DNA of 64,000 nt, taken from Mesostigma viride (lineage: Eukaryota > Streptophyta > Mesostigmatophyceae > Mesostigmatales > Mesostigmataceae). Both the position numbers and the translations under genes were made by a program. Below the pieces are notes generated by a model. The model was not told the origin of the DNA. It worked only from the letters and a program-made list of their open reading frames with translations, and ran no database searches. Positions 20,986 to 31,511 of this stretch are shown in pieces (the first letter of the stretch is position 1; every line of letters starts with the position of its first letter). The DNA is taken from assembly GCA_009746045.1 (NCBI GenBank), contig RPFO01000276.1:228501-292500 (forward strand), read 5' to 3'.

Positions 20986-22348
20986 CCGCCCCCTCGTCCC
21001 TCCTCCGCTTTGGCTGGGGTGCGCATGCCTCTGCCTGCGCCCTTCGCTTGGCCGGCTTCAGCGATGCCACTAGCCTGGCCACCGTGTCGGCCAACGTCGC
21101 CTGCTCGCCTGGAGACAGCGGGGTATCTGCTTCCAGCATGGCTTGCGCCAGCTGAAGCTGATCAATGAGGTCCTCCCTGTTGGACAGGTTAGACGGTCCG
21201 GCTTCACCAGGCTGCCTGTAAACACGCGTGCGTGCGGCAGTGCCATCACGGTTGGTGATGGTCTTCTTAGGCTGCGACAAATAATAAAACATTTGGCTTG
21301 CAGAAACATCCTCATCCGGCCCAAGGCCAAACTCGACTCTCACCGCTTCACCAAGCGGTCCCCTCACCGCTGACTTACGTGCATGCTTGAGCATGCGTCG
21401 TCGCTGCTTCAGGATGCGCTGCTCCATCCTTCCCACATTGGCTTCCCACCTTGCCAGCGAGCGTCTGTAACGTTCCTGCGCCTCCGGCCTGCCAGGCGCC
21501 TCCAGCTCAGCCATATGCTGCAGCTTCATCGCCTGCGCCTTTTTCCACACCCTGAGTTCGCGGACCATCCGGTCCCGGCGCACCTGGGTGATCGACATTT
21601 TGAGCTTGATGCGCTCCGTCAGCGCGATTTGCCTCACCCTCTCCGCATGCTCGCGCTCCTTCTTGGCCTCTGCCGCGGCCCTCCGCGCCTGCCGACGCTG
21701 CTTGTCGGCGATGAACGTCGCCATGCGCTTCTGCGCCTCACGCTCCCGCGCCGTCATGGCTGGGGTCATGAGGATCTCGTCCTCAGCAGATGCCCCCGAC
21801 GGACCTGTCAAAGAGAACTCCGACTCCTGATGCACACCTAGGTGTACCTTCGGCTCACGAGACCGACGCAAACTTTTAAAACATGCAAGGTCCCCCCGAC
21901 GCATCACCTCAAACTGCTCCTCGCCAGAAGCCAGCTCACTGCTCTGAAACAACGCCCGGCGCACGTTCTCAGCATCCGCCCTCTGCTGGGCGCGAGCACG
22001 TGCGTGCGTGTCCGCGCGCCGAAGCTCCCGCTCCTCGCGCTCAGCCATCGCCCTAGCGAGGCCTTCATCCGCAGCCACCTGTCGCGAGCGTGCGTCGTCC
22101 TGCTCCTCGGCTGAGGAACCAGGCTGGAGCCCATACAGCTCCATGGACTCCTCCTCTGCAGGAGGTGCCGAGGTCCAACCCCCGCCGCTGCAGCTGTCGG
22201 GGCGTAAGGAGGCCCCTCGGCCTGTTGACCACAGGCGTGGATCCCCTCCCCTGCGGATACAGGGGAACTCGCAGCACCGCACTGCTGTACGAACCCTCGG
22301 ACAAGTGGCCCGACGACGACGTGTCCGACGTCGTCGGTCAGCCTCCAT
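20822..22348 (-). CDS. Upstream ORF of the copia element, coiled-coil protein of unknown role
   Basis: A 508-aa frame rich in Arg, Glu and Ala with long predicted helices (about residues 85-120 and 195-320) and no known domain that I recognise. It overlaps the Gag start in another frame and lies directly downstream of the 5' LTR on the element RNA. It may be an N-terminal extension of Gag or an extra protein. Confidence 0.6.
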   Translation of the reverse strand: MEADRRRRTRRRRATCPRVRTAVRCCEFPCIRRGGDPRLWSTGRGASLRPDSCSGGGWTSAPPAEEESMELYGLQPGSSAEEQDDARSRQVAADEGLARAMAEREERELRRADTHARARAQQRADAENVRRALFQSSELASGEEQFEVMRRGDLACFKSLRRSREPKVHLGVHQESEFSLTGPSGASAEDEILMTPAMTAREREAQKRMATFIADKQRRQARRAAAEAKKEREHAERVRQIALTERIKLKMSITQVRRDRMVRELRVWKKAQAMKLQHMAELEAPGRPEAQERYRRSLARWEANVGRMEQRILKQRRRMLKHARKSAVRGPLGEAVRVEFGLGPDEDVSASQMFYYLSQPKKTITNRDGTAARTRVYRQPGEAGPSNLSNREDLIDQLQLAQAMLEADTPLSPGEQATLADTVARLVASLKPAKRRAQAEACAPQPKRRRDEGADDGERGEPGRGDTAPGVCTNTARGRGAAAAAATATAAAAATNCRNDNNLQHGLD

Positions 22349-22601
22349 GGACTGTTAAAGCTCCTCGCCGCCCGCTCAATCTCTGCCTGGGCGGCAAGCT
22401 CCGAGTCTGACGTCCCCGACGATGAGGACGTCGGGAGCTCGACCGGCTCCTAGGGCGCATTGGAGCCTTACCCTTGTTGCTGTTGGGGTTAGACATTTTT
22501 TCAAAAAAAACTGGAGGTCGAAAAATGGAATGGGTTGTTTTGTTCGCGAAAAACGAACGCTCGTCGTCTGTTGTGTGTATGTTTTTGGAGTTTTTAATGC
22601 A

Positions 22602-22979
22602 AGTTATGCAACACAAAGCTGGAATGCTCGGGCACTGCCAAATGGCGTGTGTGTGTGTGAACGACGAGACACCTTGGCATTAGGATAATGTGGCACATAT
22701 ACTGCTGGCCAGCCGTCAACGATGGCTGGCCAGACTTTGCGTAAGTTAAACTAACTTACTGATCCTGGACGGACTAACCTATCAGTTACAACCTGATCTA
22801 GTCAGTCCTAACATGACAACTACAGTCCCGGTACTGAGGTACCGGCTCATCACATACTGAGTACAGCCACGTGTCCATGCCACGACTACTCTAGTCCAGC
22901 ACCGTCCCAGTACCCAATTGGGCGCCGGCGGTGCTGGCACGTGTCCACTTAGGCTACAGGCGGGAGACTTAGACTAACT
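22602..22979 (-). repeat. 5' LTR of the copia element
   Basis: 378 bp, apparently identical to 15508-15885, with the same AGTTA/TAACT tips. The expected TGG-type primer-binding site is not present immediately inside it, so priming may use an internal tRNA site. Confidence 0.93.
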
Positions 22980-23118
22980 GCGGGGGCGGGGCGGGGGCGG
23001 GGGCGGGGCGGGGCGGGGGCGGGGGCGGGGCGGGGCGGGGGGGGCGGGGGCGGGGCGGGGGCGGGGGCGGGGGCGGGGCGGGGCGGGGCGGGGGCGGGGC
23101 GGGGGCGGGGGCGGGGCG
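22980..23118. repeat. (GGGGGC)n array, right of the copia element
   Basis: Continuation of the array at 15238-15507, separated by the insertion. Confidence 0.93.
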
Positions 23119-23504
23119 CGGGCGGATGTGAAGGGACACGAGGCGAAGATGCGTCCGACTGGTACTTGGCCCCAGGGGTTTGTTGATAATGAGGGCTGTG
23201 CACGCTTTAAGGTGGTGGCAGATGGTGGCTGAAGGTCTCAACGCTCGGACTCCACCAAGGCTATGCAACCGTGAGCCTCGAAGTCAAGTTGGCCTAATTG
23301 AATCCTTGCTGGTCTTTTTGCGGAGGTGCAAGATGGGCATGTACTGACAGACAAGTCAGCCAACCCTCATTGCTTATCTGCGTAACTGTTTTCTACGCTG
23401 CACTCCTCTCAACTTGCCTTCCCTCGCTCGGATGACTTACCTGTGCATGTCGCTCCCTCTGATGATTCCTTTGGGCTGATCGTGTCCACGCTGAACTGGT
23501 CGTA

Positions 23505-23875
23505 CTCACGCTTGGCCGATCGTACTCACGCTTGACTGATCGTATTCGCGCTTGACCAGTCGTACTCACGCTTGACTGATCGTATTCGCGCTTGGCCGAT
23601 CGTACTCACGCTTGGCCGATCGTACTCACGCTTGACCGATCGTATTCGCGCTTGGCCGATCGTACTCACGCTTGACTGATCGTATTCGCGCTTGACCGGT
23701 CGTACTCACGCTTGGCCGATCGTACTCACGCTTGACTGATCGTATTCGCGCTTGACCGGTCCTACTCACGCTTGGCCGATCGTACTGAGTCACGCTTGAC
23801 TGATCGTATTCGCGCTTGACCGGTCGTACTCACGCTTGACCGATCGTATTCACGCTTGACCGAACGCACTCATGC
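23505..23875. repeat. 20-bp minisatellite in gene C intron 3
   Basis: About eighteen units of CGTACTCACGCTTGGCCGAT with a regular alternation of variants (CGTATTCGCGCTTGAC...), suggesting higher-order amplification of two or three units together. It ends about 100 bp before the exon 4 cognate of gene C. Confidence 0.9.
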
Positions 23876-23972
23876 TTGCCAACGCTGTTGTGTGCTTTAC
23901 CTGCCCATCTGTCCTTTGCCCACATGGCTTTACCTTGGTACATCCCGCCCTCCCTTGACGTGGCCCAAACAG

Positions 23973-24129
23973 GATAGCTACGACCAGTGTGCTTCCGATT
24001 ACCAGATGTGTGACGCTGTGGCGGACTTAAACGCCGCCACAAATGCCGGTGGCCTGGGCACGTTGAACACGAAAGTGTCCCTTCTCTCCAATCATCCCCT
24101 TCTGGGCATGAACAACCTGCTAGCAGGAA
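23973..24129 (+). pseudogene. Gene C exon 4
   Basis: A 157-nt segment between an ACAG acceptor and a GTGAGT donor, phase 0 to phase 1 as in genes A and B. It shares C-x7-M-C (exon start) and S-N-H-P-L-L-G (exon end) with the paralogues and is four codons longer. Open throughout. Confidence 0.7.
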
Positions 24130-25004
24130 GTGAGTCCTTCAGATGCCGTGGGGACGGACGAGGGGAAATGGGCCCATGGGCGGTGGGAGGGGGAGTGACA
24201 ACATTGTTCTAGTTACTGTAAGTCTCCACATTGCAAGCATTGAAAGAAGGTACCGTTTAGATCGGCTTTCGAAAGGGATTTATCGACTGTCCGTAAGAGG
24301 GGTTAGCCAGCAAGACGCGTTTGTTAACTGACAATCACTGTTCTTTTGGGCACGGTATGATCTACACCGCAATGTGCTAAGCAAAATAGCCCCGTTCTTT
24401 TTCCTGGTTTGGTGCAGTCCCGTGCAGGAGGCATGCCACGTGACAACAGGTGTACATGCAAGTTTTTTTTATCGAGCATTGATGGCATACAAGGTTTTTT
24501 TTTATCGAGCATGCATGCAGGGTGGGAAAGTGTCCATACGCGGGGGGGTTGTCTACGGTACTGCTTCAAGCACTGAGGCCACTCATTGCCAACAGACATG
24601 GGTGTGGGCCAAGGTGGGGGGGAACAAAAGTCTAAGTGTCTCTAGAGAAAATGGCTACGGGGACTCCAGGGTAACATACTCTTTACTGTCTATAGTGGTA
24701 CGATTGTATATAGTAGTAAACATATCAAATATATAGTACTACTGTCTGTGATAGTAATGTCTATAGTAGTATGTGTGCATCCCAAGAGTGCTAAGTTTCC
24801 TGACATGATGCTGGCATGGGCATCCGTGCATGCATGCGGGCCATCATTCTTGCTGCGCTTTCCTCCCCCCTTTCATCCTCGTTGCTTTCATCCTTTCAAT
24901 CCTGTCTTGGACTATGCATGATGCTGACACGGGCAATGGCCCCGTTGGCACTCCTTGCATCCTCGTCGCTGCACTTGTCTTGCCTGCATGCGTGCGTGTC
25001 GCAG

Positions 25005-25030
25005 ATTGGCATTACGACGGCACTGGGGAC
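25005..25030 (+). pseudogene. Gene C exon 5, microexon with W-H-Y-D-G
   Basis: After a GTCGCAG acceptor, two bases complete a codon and the segment reads W-H-Y-D-G-T-G-D, matching the 26-nt microexon of A and B. Where a GT donor is expected the sequence continues into a duplicated CTGGGGACTCCCTAA and a hairpin. The only good donor nearby (GAG|GTGAGC at the hairpin tip) would give the wrong phase. Confidence 0.55.
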
Positions 25031-25040
25031 TCCCTAACTG

Positions 25041-25139
25041 GGGACTCCCTAACTGATCAATGTTCAATTACAAACATTGTCGCTCACCTGAGGTGAGCGA
25101 CAATGCTTGTAATTGAACATTGATCAGTTAGGGGGTCCC
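25041..25139. repeat. 99-bp near-perfect hairpin, foldback or MITE
   Basis: Arms of about 49 bp from GGGACTCCCTAACTGATC to its complement, with about two mismatches and a tip at GCTCACCTGAGGTGAGC. A partial direct copy of the left tip precedes it (25026-25040). It lies exactly at the missing donor of gene C exon 5. Confidence 0.85.
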
Positions 25140-26566
25140 ATCATGGTTTGGTTTGGGGTCACCAGGACCTCTCCTTGTATAGGAGAGGCTTATGGTTTAT
25201 TTCTTTTGTCCTCACACGCCTGTAATGTGTTTGTCATCGCTGTTGCTGTTTTACAAGTTTTTGGTGATGCGATTGGGCGCTCTTATAGTGTCCGTAACCA
25301 ATCACTTGGGGCAAGAGCATTTTCGTTGACAGTGCTATGGTGCTCTGCTTTGAGACTTTCGCCTCTGACACGCTTCAACTCGTACATTCAAACATGGGGT
25401 GGCCACGCATTGCTAGCTAAACATTTCTGGCTAAACATCGCTGGCTGAGCATTGCTGGCCATGCATTGCCGCCTGAGCATTATTTTCTGGATGGGACTTT
25501 GCAGGGCTCCCCAGTACTCTCCGTGCTCCTATCCCATTTCCTGCGACCAGCCGTACGTGCATAGTGCCACAACTACTGTGGCCATGCAAATTGCCCACAG
25601 TCATTGAAGTCACCCCACATCAGCCATCCCCCCCTCCCCCAGCCGCCTCCTCATTATCGTTCCTTCAAAGTTATCGGTTTTCTCTGAATATAGTTTAATA
25701 AACGCATGCGGGAAAGATAGGGCCGCTATGCCTTGGCCTGGATGTGGAAGGTTGTCTGCGACATGGGCTGACTAATTCGATCTGTACAAAGGGTTTCCTG
25801 CTCGCCCGAATTTTCCTTGGATGACCCGGTTGTTTATAAGGGTCGGTGGCTATTAATTAGTGGTCCGAGAAAATTAATTGTAGGTTTTATACGACTTGCT
25901 TGCAAAGATTCGTGTTTGGTTGCACCAGCTGAGGTTAGGTGGGGACCTGTAGGGTCGGCTGGTTGCTTAACGAATCTTTGGCTGATTTGGGTTCTTTAGT
26001 GAGTCGTGATTAATTATGGTATCGTGGATTCGGACCGGCCCAAGGGGTCGATGGGCGAGTTTTATGTTTGTCAGTCTTGGGAACCTTGTACAACTACCTG
26101 TACGGTAACTTAACGCACTAGCCTGGGGGTGCGTGGCCACGTTGTTTGTAGTGGCGTTTTCAGCACTGTTCAGGCCGGCGTGTGACGCATGCCGGTGTTA
26201 ATTAATTTAGGATGATGTCAGCTTGTGTGTCGGCGGGCCATGCCTTAAGCACGCTATAGGCAGGCAATGATCCGCAATTGTTTCTTTCCCCTCCCTCCCA
26301 CCCTGGAGGCTTCTTGCTTCCGCGTGCGGATTGAGAAACCTTAAGGCCACTGTTAACTGCTGCATTTGTGGCAGGGCTCCACTTATTGTATTTAATCAAA
26401 TGCTGGTCTTCTTGGGAGCTCAGTGATCTTAACTATTATAAACCTCCTTTTGTTAGGAATTGCAGCCTTTCTCGTTCTTCACAAAACACCCGTACCCACG
26501 CGCCAGGGGACGTACTTACCTGCCTGCGTGCTGGGATACCCACCCGCGGACCTTCTGGCTGCCTGG

Positions 26567-26944
26567 CTTGACCCCCATCTACATTATACTATTCACATAC
26601 ACTAGGGGCTTGACCCCCATCTACATAATACTATTCACATACACTAGGGGCTTGACCCCCATCTACATTATACTATTCACATACACTAGGGGCTTGACCC
26701 CCATCTGCATTATACTATTCACATACACTAGGGGCTTGACCCCCATCTACATTATACTATTCACATACACTAGGGGCTTGACCCCCATCTACATTATACT
26801 ATTCACATACACTAGGGGCTTGACCCCCATCTACATTATACTATTCACATACACTAGGGGCTTGACCCCCATCTACATTATACTATTCACATACACTAGG
26901 GGCTTGACCCCCATCTACATTATACTATTCACATACACCAGGTC
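26567..26944. repeat. 42-bp minisatellite, nine copies
   Basis: Unit begins CTTGACCCCCATCTACATTA; copies are almost identical. 42 is a multiple of three, so a plus frame shows a repeated 14-residue peptide. It lies in intron 5 of gene C and is probably non-coding. Confidence 0.93.
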
Positions 26945-27444
26945 GGCTGTTTCCTTCAAGGGCCCACTAGGTCATCTCTTTCATTCAAGGCCCCCCTGAA
27001 GGATCACGGGCTTTTGCCCCTGCAAGACAATCGGCATCGCCATGCATTAGGGGCGGTCGGGGGGGGGGGGAGGCACCATCAAGCGTGGCACTCTAGAGCA
27101 ACCGCTTCCTTCCCACTGTAACAATAACAAGTGTGTTTGAAGGGGTGTACATTTGGTTGATTCTCCGGGCTACGGGCGGTCCCCATCCTAGATCGAAAGT
27201 CTGCCCTGTTTGTGGCTGGTGTGACCGTCACATTATTTGCTGATGTGAATCTCACACCAGCCGTGCAAAACGATCCGTTTTCATCCGACGTGTCAATATG
27301 TGCATGCCTGACTTACCGACCCACCCACCCACCCACCCACTCCTGTCTTGCCTCGCCTGCGTTGCCTTCCTACCTGCTGGCTTGGCCATCCACCGACCCC
27401 CTTGGCCCTTTGGCCTGCTTTGCCCTCGGCGCTGAGTCCCCCAG

Positions 27445-27569
27445 ACATGCCTCGTCGGCATGTTCATGACAGTCCAGGAGTCGACGGGGTCATACGGGCG
27501 CACGGGCTTTGTGAGGACAGGGCCCCTGCTCAGGGACATGAGCCTACAGGAACGCGACAGGTGGCAGCG
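27445..27569 (+). pseudogene. Gene C exon 6
   Basis: A 125-nt segment from a CCCCAG acceptor to a GTGAGC donor, phase 0 to 2, the same phases as A and B (122 nt). The frame shares T/S-C-x2-G-[MI]-F at the start and R-W-Q-R / Y-W-K-R at the end. The GG-A-T segment typical of TauD proteins is less clear here. Confidence 0.65.
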
Positions 27570-27689
27570 GTGAGCCTCACGCACCATCTGCGTTGCAGTG
27601 TTTAGCACGTAATGGTTCTAGTTTTCCTCTTCCTCAGCTGAATTACCTATTTTGTTCGCCTTGGCCTGGCCATCGTTATTTTTTCCCCT

Positions 27690-29470
27690 TGGCCTGACCA
27701 TTGTTTTTTTCTTCTTGGCTGTACCATTGTTTTTTTCTTCTTTGCTGTGCCATTGTTTTGTTCCTCTTGACCGTACCATTGTTTTGTTCTTCTTGGCCTA
27801 GCCGTGGTTTGTTCCTCTTGGCCGTACCATTGTTATGTTCTTCTTGGCCTGGCCGTGGTTTGTTCCTCTTGGCCGTACCATTGTTTTTTTCTTCTTGGCC
27901 TAGCCATGGTTTGTTCCTCTTGGCCGTACCATTGTTTTGTTCTTCTTGGCCTAGCCATGGTTTGTTCCTCTTGGCCGTACCATTGTTTTGTTCTTCTTGG
28001 CCTAGCCATGGTTTGTTCCTCTTGGCCGTACCATTGTTTTGTTCTTCTTGGCCTAGCCATGGTTTGTTCCTCTTGGCCGTACCATTGTTTTTTTCTTCTT
28101 GGCCTAGCCATGGTTTGTTCCTCTTGGCCGTACCATTGTTTTGTTCTTCTTGGCCTAGCCATGGTTTGTTCCTCTTGGCCGTACCATTGTTTTGTTCTTC
28201 TTGGCCTAGCCATGGTTTGTTCCTCTTGGCCGTACCATTGTTTTGTTCTTCTTGGCCTAGCCATGGTTTGTTCCTCTTGGCCGTACCATTGCTTTTTTCT
28301 TCTTGGCCTAGCCATGGTTTGTTCCTCTTGGCCGTACCATTGTTTTGTTCTTCTTGGCCTAGCCGTGGTTTGTTCCTCTTGGCCGTACCATTGTTTTGTT
28401 CTTCTTGGCCTAGCCATGGTTTGTTCCTCTTGGCCGTACCATTGTTTTTTTCTTCTTGGTCTAGCCATGGTTTGTTCCTCTTGGCCGTACCATTGTTTTT
28501 TTCTTCTTGGCCTAGCCATGGTTTGTTCCTCTTGGCCGTACCATTGTTTTGTTCTTCTTGGCCTATAGCCATCAGGTTTGTTCCTCTTGGCGGTACCATT
28601 GTTTTGTTCTTCTTGGCCTAGCCGTGGTTTGTTCCTCTTGGCCGTACCATTGTTTTTTTCTTCTTGGCCTAGCCATGGTTTGTTCCTCTTGGCCGTACCA
28701 TTGTTTTGTTCTTCTTGGCCTAGCCATGGTTTGTTCCTCTTGGCCGTACCATTGTTTTGTTCTTCTTGGCCTGGCCATGGTTTGTTCCTCTTGGCCGTAC
28801 CATTGTTTTTTTCTTCTTGGCCTAGCCATGGTTTGTTCCGCTTGGCCGTACCATTGTTTTGTTCTTCTTGGCCTAGCCATGGTTTGTTCCTCTTGGCCGT
28901 ACCATTGTTTTTTTCTTCTTGGCCTAGCCATGGTTTGTTCCGCTTGGCCGTACCATTGTTTTTTTCTTCTTGGCCTAGCCATGGTTTGTTCCTCTTGGCC
29001 GTACCATTGTTTTGTTCTTCTTGGCCTAGCCATGGTTTGTTCCGCTTGGCCGTACCATTGTTTTGTTCTTCTTGGCCTAGCCATGGTTTGTTCCTCTTGG
29101 CCGTACCATTGTTTTGTTCCCCTTGGCCTGACCATTGTTTTTTTCTTCTTGGCCGTACCATTGTTTTGTTCTTCTTGGCCTAGCCATGGTTTGTTCCTCT
29201 TGGCCGTATACCATTGTTTTGTTCTTCTTGGCCTGGCCATGGTTTGTTCCTCTTGGCCGTACCATTGTTTTGTTCTTCTTGGCCTAGCCATGGTTTGTTC
29301 TTCTTGGCCGTGCCATTGTTTTGTTCTTCTTGGCCTGGCAATTGTTTTTGTTCCTCTTGGCCTGGCCTTTGTTTTTTTCTTCTTGGCCTTGGCATTGTTT
29401 TTTTCCTCTTGGCCTTGGCATTCTTTTGTTCTTCTTGGCCATACCATTGTTTTTTATCCTTTTGTTCTTC
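27690..29470. repeat. 51-bp minisatellite, about 35 copies
   Basis: The unit combines CTTGGCCTAGCCATGG with TTTGTTCCTCTTGGCCGTACC. Variation is mostly G/T in a T-run and A/G at a few sites. Since 51 = 17 codons and the unit lacks stops in several frames, long frames appear on both strands (up to 442 aa minus and 314 aa plus) with a 17-residue period. It occupies most of intron 6 of gene C. I do not call it a gene. Confidence 0.93.
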
Positions 29471-30077
29471 ACTTGGCCGTGCATCTAGTATAAGTCTTCT
29501 CAACCTAAACCTGATGCCAGTCTAACCGCTCTTGGCCTGGTTCTAGCGACATAGCACGATTCTTCTTGGCCTCAAATCACCTCAAATTTGCCGACATTGG
29601 CAGCTTTCTGGTGGCTGCCCGCCCTCGCTTATGTATAACTTTTTCCCATTTCGGTGACCAAAGTCCTCGATGAAAGCTTTACGGAAGCTTGCTGGTTTTC
29701 TTGGAATGACTGCTCTGCCAGTTCACATCACATCTTCACTTCCCGGCTCGTTTCCTCCCGCCGTTTCCACACAAGAGATCCCTAAGCCTTTTTCCAGCAT
29801 GGGATACAGTATGTCCATGTGGTTTCTAGTCCATTCTGCTCTTGCACCTTCGCTTGAAATGAGCTGCGTGGTGACTCACTCGCTTCCCTCTCCTGCCATT
29901 GAATGGGGCATCCCTTCAGTCTGCACTCGTCTCGGGATCTCGGTACTTAGTCAATCTGGCCAAGTAGCGTCGACAGCTCATGTTCTGGCTTCACCCTGAT
30001 CACGCCATGGTTTACTAACCCCCGATCTACCCTCCACATGGCATGAATATGTGGGATCTGGATTCTGACCCATGCAG
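29471..30077. other. Intron 6 remainder of gene C
   Basis: A 109-aa frame at 29670-29999 shows no recognised motif. It is best read as intron sequence before the exon 7 acceptor at 30075-30077. Confidence 0.4.
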
Positions 30078-30513
30078 GATGTCATGGCGGTCCATACATC
30101 TGTTGCCCTGGGAAAATGGCCATCTCCCCGCCATAAACACACACACGGTGAAGCATGAGCAGGTCTTGCTGCTTTCCCTAAATGTTAATAATCTTACCAG
30201 GGACTACGGGCAGCCGAGCCAAGTCATGTTGGGGGATGAGGAAAACAAGGCGGTGTTGGATTCATTGGATAACATGCTCATGCACAGCGAGTACGCGTTC
30301 AATGTCACTTGGAGTAAAGGCGAGGTGGCATTTGTGGACAATATCGCGTTGCTACACAAAGTGCTGCCAGATTCGTTCCGGCGGGTGGATGAGGTCGGGG
30401 TCAGGGTCTTACGCAAATCCCTGTGCGGCTGTTACATGAAACCAGCCGCGAAGGAGCGGCGGCTGCAAGGAATGAACTTAAGATCTTACAGCGCTTTTCG
30501 AGGGTGGCCATAG
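30078..30513 (+). pseudogene. Gene C exon 7, C-terminal half of the dioxygenase domain
   Basis: After a GCAG acceptor in phase 2 the frame reads R-M-S-W-R-S, paralleling R-I-W-W-K-S in gene B. It contains W-S-K-G-E-V-A-F-V-D-N followed by L-L-H-K (distal iron His) and V-R-V-L-R-K (candidate 2OG Arg), then a C-terminus longer than in A and B. The frame is intact to its stop. Confidence 0.7.
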
Positions 30514-30657
30514 TGCGGGTTGCCCGCACAGACTTGGTTGCACGAATGAACATACATGGCCTGCGCTGATTGTCTCATGGCTACATGACGTAACCTGGCT
30601 GGCGCATGTTATGTGCTATGATCAGCCCACACAGATCACGTGGACTAATCAGGTAGG

Positions 30658-31511
30658 TTAGCTGGCACCAAGCAACCAGGTGGTCACCAGCTTCTTGCGG
30701 CGAGAGAGGAACCGAACTCGGGCTGCGATGTTGCTGAAGGTGAGGACCACTGGTGGTGGGCCAGCCTTGTCCCGAGGATGGGGCAGGTGGTAGCCGACCT
30801 GCACTGCCTTTCCTTGCAGCTCCATGCGTGCCAAGAGCTGGTTCCTGAGCTCGTCCAGAAGGTCTGGGGTCTTCCCTGACTGCATGTCGGAGCGCCTGAG
30901 GCGGATGACCCGGCAGCGGCGGCGGTCGCGGTCAGCGCTCATGCAGCCTCGCTGCGCTTGTTTTCCAGCTCCTGGAGCTTGTTGGTGGTGCCGGTGGTGG
31001 TAGAGGTTGCCTGGCTGGTCCGCCCAGGAGGCTCGAGTCGAGGGTCATCGCTGGCCCGGCCTACCGGCAGGTTGGGTAGTGATGGTGGCCGTTCGCTCGG
31101 CAATGTTGGGGACCTGCGTGGCCAGGGTCTCGACCTTGGTGGCGACTGCCGCCAGCTTCACGATGCCGTGGCCGACTTTTATTGCCTTCCACCTGGTAAG
31201 GCGGGCGGTTACAGTGGCGGTGACCTCGGAAACCTTGTTGGCGGTGTGTTTGTGCATGCCGGGCGATAAACTGGGCTAGAGCTTTTGCGCGACTTTGGCT
31301 TCAAAGTTCAAGTTTTGTTGTTGACCTTGGCTACGAGGGCATTGAGGGTGCCGTCAGGCGCTGTCAGGCATGCAGCCATCGGCGCCACTGCTCCTCCAGC
31401 ACAGCTTGCATGGACGACCGCCTTCATATCATCCTTGTTGGTTGGGGGGGCGCTTTGTGAGCATGGCCGGCGCAGTGCCAGCCTGGCGCCTGGCACCCGT
31501 GCATGGGCCAT
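30658..31511 (-). pseudogene. LINE ORF1 remnant
   Basis: Minus-strand pieces in three frames. The last (30942-30658, 94 aa) has H-L-P-H-P-R-D-K-A-G-P-P-P-V-V-L-T-F and R-F-L-S-R-R-K-K-L, matching the RRM-like part of the ORF1 protein at 58429-59010. The upstream pieces (31257-31045 and 31511-31308) are Ala/Val/Thr-rich and helical, as expected for an ORF1 coiled coil. Frame breaks separate them. Confidence 0.55.

Larger units (their letters stand above)
15508..22979 (-). mobile_element. Complete Ty1/copia-type retrotransposon
   Basis: A 7472-bp element with two 378-bp LTRs (15508-15885 and 22602-22979) that look identical by eye, flanked by a 5-bp GCGGG direct repeat (15503-15507 and 22980-22984). 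The repetitive target makes that duplication weakly informative. Coding is on the minus strand: upstream ORF, Gag, zinc knuckle plus integrase, retropepsin-like domain, RT, RNase H. Copia affiliation comes from integrase preceding RT and the A-D-A-L-T-K motif after RNase H. Identical LTRs imply a recent insertion. Confidence 0.93.
14726..30513 (+). pseudogene. Gene C: decayed third paralogue of the TauD/TfdA-like dioxygenase genes A and B
   Basis: Segments matching exons 3-7 of genes A and B occur in order on the plus strand: 14726-14847, 23973-24129, 25005-25030, 27445-27569 and 30078-30513. Intron phases of the last four match A and B. The iron motif W-H-Y-D-G, the distal His and following Arg are retained. 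Evidence of decay: the exon 3 cognate needs a frame change, exon 5 has no GT donor and runs into a hairpin insertion, and exons 1-2 were not found. A complete copia element (15508-22979) occupies intron 3. It could still be expressed with different exon boundaries, so the pseudogene call is inference. Confidence 0.6.

Noticed and set aside
23505-23875. CRISPR-like or operator array (20-bp units)
   Set aside because: Head-to-tail minisatellite with no spacers.
26460-26999. 179-aa frame with 14-residue repeats
   Set aside because: Explained by the 42-bp minisatellite; no conserved ends or family.
27676-29503. Long repetitive frames on both strands (up to 442 aa) as genes
   Set aside because: Explained by a 51-bp tandem unit without stops, located inside a gene C intron.
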